Part shown: positions 59,301 through 64,000 of the stretch, in pieces
Position numbering within the stretch: position 1 is the first letter of the stretch
Layout of the letters: the number at the start of each line of letters is the position of its first letter
Source of the DNA: Carnegiea gigantea
Lineage: Eukaryota; Streptophyta; Magnoliopsida; Caryophyllales; Cactaceae
DNA: 64,000 nt
Direction: 5' to 3'
Assembly: GCA_029747015.1 (NCBI GenBank)
Contig: JAKOGI010000813.1
Span: 330,501 to 394,500, forward strand
Notes under the pieces: model-generated
The model's database searches: none
What the model saw: the letters and a program-made list of their open reading frames with translations, nothing else
Told to the model about the DNA's origin: nothing
Translations under genes and position numbers: made by a program

Positions 59301-62300
59301 AAGATGATAAGTGAGCCGAGAAGTCTATATAGAATAAGGGTCTATTATTGTTGAGATGTTATAACATCGTATTGTGATATATTTTGATGTTGAGACTGTA
59401 TATTTTGTCAGAATTGTATATTTTGGTGTAATCCTTGAGATATTTGAATGGTTTTGATATTAGCACACTTTCTATGTTTATCTAAATGATCTGATGGGTT
59501 GTGATGGTGTGAATGCCTTTGAGGGTAAACATTGATTATTATAGATAAGGTCATCATGTGCAAGCAAAGCCTTGTCCTTGTTAGAAGGCGGTAAGGCCTA
59601 ATCATTTGGGTTATCATTTCTAATTGGGGAAACTCATGAAAGAAATGCGAACAGTGATTTACTTACATTTGTGGCGTTACAGCTAACCTCCTTCTATTCC
59701 ATGCGCAAGAGTCCTTAACTTGCCTAAACTATGCTTCTTGTAACTCAGGAGACAGCCACTTGTTACGCTTGCTTAACATAACTTAGTAAGCATATTAGAC
59801 TCAAGAGTGAGCTAATTTTAGGTAAGGAGAATAGTGGAACATTCAGTTCACACATAAACACTTAACATCAAGGAGTTATAAACATATAGCACCCTAGAGT
59901 TCAGTTAGAGTTTTTCGGTGGAGTTCTTTTAGAAAGAAAATAGGATTAACATACAAAGGTAAGGACAACCACTTCAATCGAAGTAAGCATTTATAAACAG
60001 TCATTGTTTATTGGAAAATCGTTTGGAATTCAATAAAAGCTCGTTTCAAGAGTACATGCACTTTTCTAAATCTTTGCGCTAGCATAGTCCTCGAGGAGTT
60101 TTCATCACATAACAGGTATGAAATCATTTCAAGGGGCATCACGTTCTCATATTCGTGCTCATAGGGGAGATCTACACTCAGCCTTCATATTATCCCCGGG
60201 GATTCTTATAATCAGTGGTCTATCACCCTCGTCAGGGTCTTCTAGGGTTCCCACTTCTGGGTCTACTCCCTAGGATTAGGGTTCCTGCATACCGGGTCTA
60301 CATCCTAAACATTTTTCTAGACATTTAGCACCATTTTCCTAGTTAAAACTTTTTAGATGCATCTCACTTTAAATGTACTTGTATCAAAATTCTCATTGTA
60401 TCACAAATAATGGCATTTTCATTCTCAAGAGTGCTAAAAAGCCTAAGTGAATTCAAGTCAACTTTTTCAAACCATAAAACCACTCATTTTGGCAAAGCAT
60501 GCTTACAAACGAGTTAACAGCTGTATAGCCATTCACTTTCAAGGAATGTGGAATTAAAACTTGTTTTAAAGCCACTATTTTACAACTTACACATAATTAA
60601 ATTCACTTAAAAGTAGTTAGCAATTTGATTCTATAACTCAAGCACTTTATCTTGTATTAATAAGTTTGTCTATATAATGTATGAACAATTCAAGTTGATG
60701 AGCTTTACTAAAACTTCTTAACAAAATGAGCTTTTGGCTATAGGAAGAATTAAAAGCACCTTGATTATATAAAACATCCTTAAGCACTTGCAATTGCATA
60801 TATAAGCAAACCTACATCTAGAACACTTGTTAGGAGGGTTCTTAACACTTTATTTTAAAAACCGAGTGTTATTCATCTCTTTTGAAATCAGGCTTATACG
60901 TCTAGAAGAGAAAGAAGGTTTTGGCCCTTAATGTTTCCTCAAGTTTGGACTTTATTCATTTGAAACTCATGCATTTAAACGTCAACCCTTCAAAACAATG
61001 TCGTAAATTTAGTTTCAAATATTATGTTAGCCATAGACCATTCCATAACTTCATACACTGGATATAATAATCAATTACGCAACCATTCAAGGCTAGAAAC
61101 CCACCGGAGTAGGGTCAGGTTCACGTCTGAGCCTCTATGCCAAACATCTATCAAGAGTCAAAATGAGATAATGACGAGTCTACTTTAGGTTCAGTTCGGG
61201 TTCAGTTCGGGTTCAGTTCGATTCAAGTTGAACAAATAACAGTTAGTGCTACATAATATATTTGCATTGAATGCTCAAAATCTCAAACTCCTCGTTGTAG
61301 CACCACCCACAAAGTAACCTCAATATCGTCTCAACTTCAATCCAATCATTCCAATTAGCTCAAACAGCCTTATTATTACCATTATTCTTAGTCATTCCAA
61401 TTCCAACTCCACATGCAACTCGATTTATTAAATGAAATGATAAAAACTTCGTAAATTAATAATAGTTTAAGAATTGAGAAGCACCCATGTCAATTCTAAG
61501 CTAAAGGACCCGTTTATGGGCTAATTTGGGCAAATTTGGAGACAGATTCAACCTACCTTCTTTCGCTCGGTGTTGTTGTCTTGACCTTCTGCCTGTCTGT
61601 GCTGCTACTATTACTGCTTTCTCTCGCTCTTCGGCCTTCGAGCCATACGCCAATAGTGTTGGTGGTGGATGAGGGTTCCACACGCTAACCCTTTACTCCC
61701 ATCTCCCTTACTCGTGCCTGGCCAATTGAGGCACCATGGACTGGTGGCCGTCGCTGAGCCTCGCAGCTGACTCTTCTCTCGTTCTCCTCACTCAGTATCT
61801 CTCTCTCACCTGTCGGGCTTAGGGGTCGCGCGAACCAAGTGACAGGCATGACCGGCACCCCGTCGCCGGTGTGCTACCACCACCCCCTCTCCTTTCTCTT
61901 TCTCTAGCTATCAGTGGTAGGGTCATCGAACGCCAGGCAGTAGACCTCCCCTTCATGCTTCCCTCGTGAAAGCAGGGCCTATTGCCCCTTTTTACTCCTT
62001 TTTTTTGTTTTGGTTGTTTAATCCCACCTATTAAACCGAGTTCGGTCCTAAATCATCTAATCTTGCTTAATCTCAGCCCTAGATATCCTCACATAACTTG
62101 CTAATTTCGCATAATTACGCCTCGGCTTAATTTTTAATGAACTCATTAATTTCTTGTAATTGCTTAACAAATCTTGAAAATCAATAAAATTTCTCTATAT
62201 AAAATTACACATAATTAGTATGCAAAGAATTAGTCTAGCATGGTCAATTAAATAGAGCACAGTTAATGAAAATATTAATTTAAACAGTTAGTCCTGAATT

Positions 62301-62319
62301 AAGAACCCCGGCTATTACA
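56386..62319 (-). repeat. 5' LTR of the Tekay/Del-like element, with an inserted solo LTR
   Basis: Starts TGTAACAACTC and ends near GGCTATTACA; about 3.4 kb once 57149-59686 is removed. The exact right edge is blurred because an Au-type SINE is inserted at the last bases (62320-62471). Confidence 0.72.
57149..59681 (+). mobile_element. Solo LTR, 2.5 kb, Tekay/Del type
   Basis: Begins TGTAATAGCCCAACCCC and ends GTGGCGTTACA, flanked by the perfect duplication GCTAA (57144-57148 and 59682-59686). The homologous, uninterrupted site at 52128 confirms the insertion point. A pyrimidine-rich CTCTCTCTTCTC leader followed by CTCCGGTGATCTCCG (about 57625-57700) is typical of such LTRs and suggests plus orientation. 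There is no PBS or polypurine tract, so it is a solo LTR left by LTR-LTR recombination. Confidence 0.85.
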
Positions 62320-62471
62320 ATAACAACAACAACAATACCTCCCAGTATGGGTCCCACTTTCGTGGGGTCTGGGGAGATCCAGATGTAGGTAACTTTACCC
62401 CTACCGGTATTCCTACCCGTAGAGAGGCTAATTCCAAGAGACCCACAAAAATAGGATTTTGTGAAAACCTT
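62320..62471 (-). mobile_element. Au-type SINE
   Basis: The minus strand carries the Au SINE body: CTTGGAATTAGCCTCTCTAC, GGTAGGGGTAAAGTTACC, TCTCCCCAGACCCCAC and GTGGGACCCATACTGGG, then a TTGTTGTTGTTG tail. It is flanked by the 14-bp duplication ACCCCGGCTATTAC (62305-62318 and 62472-62485). It is about 150 bp. These tRNA-derived elements use a partner LINE's machinery. The promoter part at the 5' end is degenerate. Confidence 0.85.
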
Positions 62472-62485
62472 ACCCCGGCTATTAC

Positions 62486-64000
62486 TAAAACTCAATTCTT
62501 TATTAGGCTTAGTGATAAGATCTCGATCTTTCAAATCGTCAAGTTATCCTGCTTCTTCCTATTATGGGAGGTCTACATCATTTTAGTGCACCTTCCTTCG
62601 TTAGCATCGGTGATCATCGCCATAGGATTGAACCCTTCTCTTGGTACTACTATTACCCATCCTACATCATCCTGCTTCTTATTTTGTACCCTAAATAGCA
62701 ACGTGATGTAGTCTTTGCTAACTTTATAAGCCCAATATGTTTTGAATTAGCTGTTTTCAATAAAGCAAATCTTCTTTCAGGAGAGTGCAATCATGAAAGA
62801 TTTCAAATCCCTAGAGGAATTCTCCAAGGGGTGGTACATACTTGGATTTAGGAAACCCATTGTATAGTGCATCATCTACTTTTACAAGTCCCATTAAGGG
62901 TTGGAAGGTAAAGGAGCACATTATATGAATAAATCCATTGTCATGTGGATGCCTTTTATGTTTCTTCCCTTAAATCTTTAGGCAAAGCTCTTAAGGATAC
63001 GGTTCATAACCTAGGCTGAAAAGGTAACCTAATGGCTTCATCTTGGACGAGTATCAAGCATTTTTAAACTTTTCCCTACTCAGGTTCATGATAACATTCA
63101 CCTTCTTGTTTGAGAAGTGATTCAAGTTGAATGGAATCTCTCTTTTGAGTCAATGACGACACATTCATCGGCTAGAATGCCCCAAACAACTAGGACAGGA
63201 GCTTTTTTTTAGCAGTACTAATCATCAGGCCAACATTTATAGTTACCACAGCTCCAATAACTATCATCTTGACTTTCTTATAAAGTTTTGAGGATACTGC
63301 CTTTTACTTATGCGACCATAGACAACCGGGCAAGAAGGTGAAGGCAGCCTGAATGTCTATGACCTAGAAGGCTACCTTTCTTTCTATTCTCTCACCTGTT
63401 ATGTTGAGGACGATAGCCCAAAAAGGTCTTGTGAGTACTAATGTAAGATCGTAGGCTTTGGGTTGAGCGGTTTGTGTCTGCTTTATCTATACACAATTTC
63501 TTTACTACTCGTAGAGCACATATATTGACTGTGGACCCGCTATCCACTAAAGTTAAGGGTATGACCTTGTTTTTAACAATTATAGTAAGATATAAAGTCG
63601 TGTTGTGTTCATCGCTTTGAGTCAGAGGTTTATATTGTCAAGAGTTATGGTCGAAGGGGATTTTCAGTCGTAATGCTTTGGGGGTAATCTACACTGGGAC
63701 TTTATCCCTATGAGGGCTTTCAAGAAGGCGTCTTGATGGTTAATAGAGGAAGTTAGAAAATCCTATAAGGTAATGTTAGCCTTCGAAATTTTCCATATAG
63801 AGAGGGCGGGATTCTCTTACAATTCATGTGTTATGGCTGCACTTGGTTGTTCCCCTTCTTGAAGTAAGTGTGGGGCTGGTAGCGTCTCCCATTGTAGGTG
63901 AGGTTTTATACCTCCTCTTCTTCATCACATTTCATTTTAGCAGTTTTAATACGGATGACGTAAGTCATCCAAGTCCCTTCTTAGGCATCTCCCTATATTC
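62486..64000 (-). pseudogene. Ty3/gypsy protease-region remnant
   Basis: Minus-strand translation, with stops, shows a gypsy gag-protease region. ITPKALRLKIPFDHNS is near 63690, then TLYLTIIVKNKVIPLTLVDS (about 63600-63540). Next is DSGSTVNICALRVVKKLCID, with the aspartic protease DSG at 63533-63547, and then an AAFTFLPGCLW-type LLGRPWL counterpart (about 63330). The part from 63000 to 62560 is the weakly readable linker towards RT. The gag side would lie beyond 64000. With the RT remnant at 50365-51250 this probably forms one old minus-strand element split by the 51352-62319 insertion. Confidence 0.65.

Larger units (their letters stand above)
51352..62319 (-). mobile_element. Long-LTR Tekay/Del-like element, defective
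   Basis: Two copies of a roughly 3.2-3.4-kb repeat (51352-54515, and 56386-62319 minus an inserted solo LTR) flank a 1.85-kb interior. On the minus strand the right copy ends ...TTGTTACA, then TA, then TGGTATCAGAGC (56372-56383), a perfect tRNA-iMet PBS. That makes it the 5' LTR. LTR ends TGTAA...TTACA, great LTR length and the iMet primer suggest the Tekay/Del chromovirus group, but no coding remains to prove it. The left LTR lacks both tips, about 25 bp and about 220 bp. The insertion separates protease from RT of an older gypsy relic. Confidence 0.7.

Overview
The window is plant nuclear DNA, almost certainly from a flowering plant with a repeat-rich genome. It is AT-rich, and nearly every recognisable piece belongs to a plant transposon lineage: Athila-like, Tat-like and Tekay/Del-like Ty3/gypsy elements, a hAT transposase, hAT, Harbinger and Stowaway MITEs, and an Au-type SINE. 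I found no intact cellular protein gene, rRNA or tRNA. The species cannot be named from this sequence. All calls come from reading motifs, long terminal repeats (LTRs) and target-site duplications (TSDs) by eye; no search was run.

Left third (about 2.1-20.3 kb). One old minus-strand Tat-like gypsy element spans 2105-20292. Its 3' LTR is at 2105-3857 and its 5' LTR is at 13099-20292. The outer TSDs are ATAAC and GTAAC. It still shows a polypurine tract, a primer binding site (PBS), broken RNase H and integrase coding, and a broken open frame on the opposite strand downstream of pol. Two hAT-type MITEs (4146-4617, 5996-6757), a partial LTR element (10291-about 12640) and a complete non-autonomous LTR element (13645-19281) lie inside it. 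Gag, protease and reverse transcriptase are gone, apparently lost in a deletion beside the partial element.

Middle (20.3-37.5 kb). This holds a solo LTR (21463-22708), a short-LTR element (22947-25412) inserted in a decayed hAT transposase (to about 27.18 kb), and a fold-back element inserted in that same transposase. Next come two plus-strand Tat-like LTRs (about 27.2-29.15 kb and 33.79-36.64 kb), each followed by a PBS and non-coding leader, so the order is LTR-leader-LTR-leader. A PIF/Harbinger-type MITE sits in the second LTR.

37.5-47.2 kb. A fairly recent Athila-like gypsy element lies on the plus strand. Its LTRs are nearly identical, it has a perfect tRNA-Asp PBS, and its gag-protease-RT-RNase H-integrase coding is recognisable. 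Two in-frame stops and two frameshifts break that coding, and no envelope-like frame is present.

Right third (47.2-64 kb). The interrupted Tat-like leader continues to about 50.3 kb and carries a Stowaway MITE and an AT microsatellite. A minus-strand gypsy relic has its RT at 50365-51250 and its protease at 62.9-63.6 kb. The two are separated by a long-LTR Tekay/Del-like element (51352-62319), which itself contains a 2.5-kb solo LTR and is capped by an Au-type SINE.

The genes do not form a host pathway. The relationships are those of nested parasites: the non-autonomous element at 13.6-19.3 kb has an Athila-type PBS, so it probably relied on Athila-like machinery. The layering gives a relative order of insertion.
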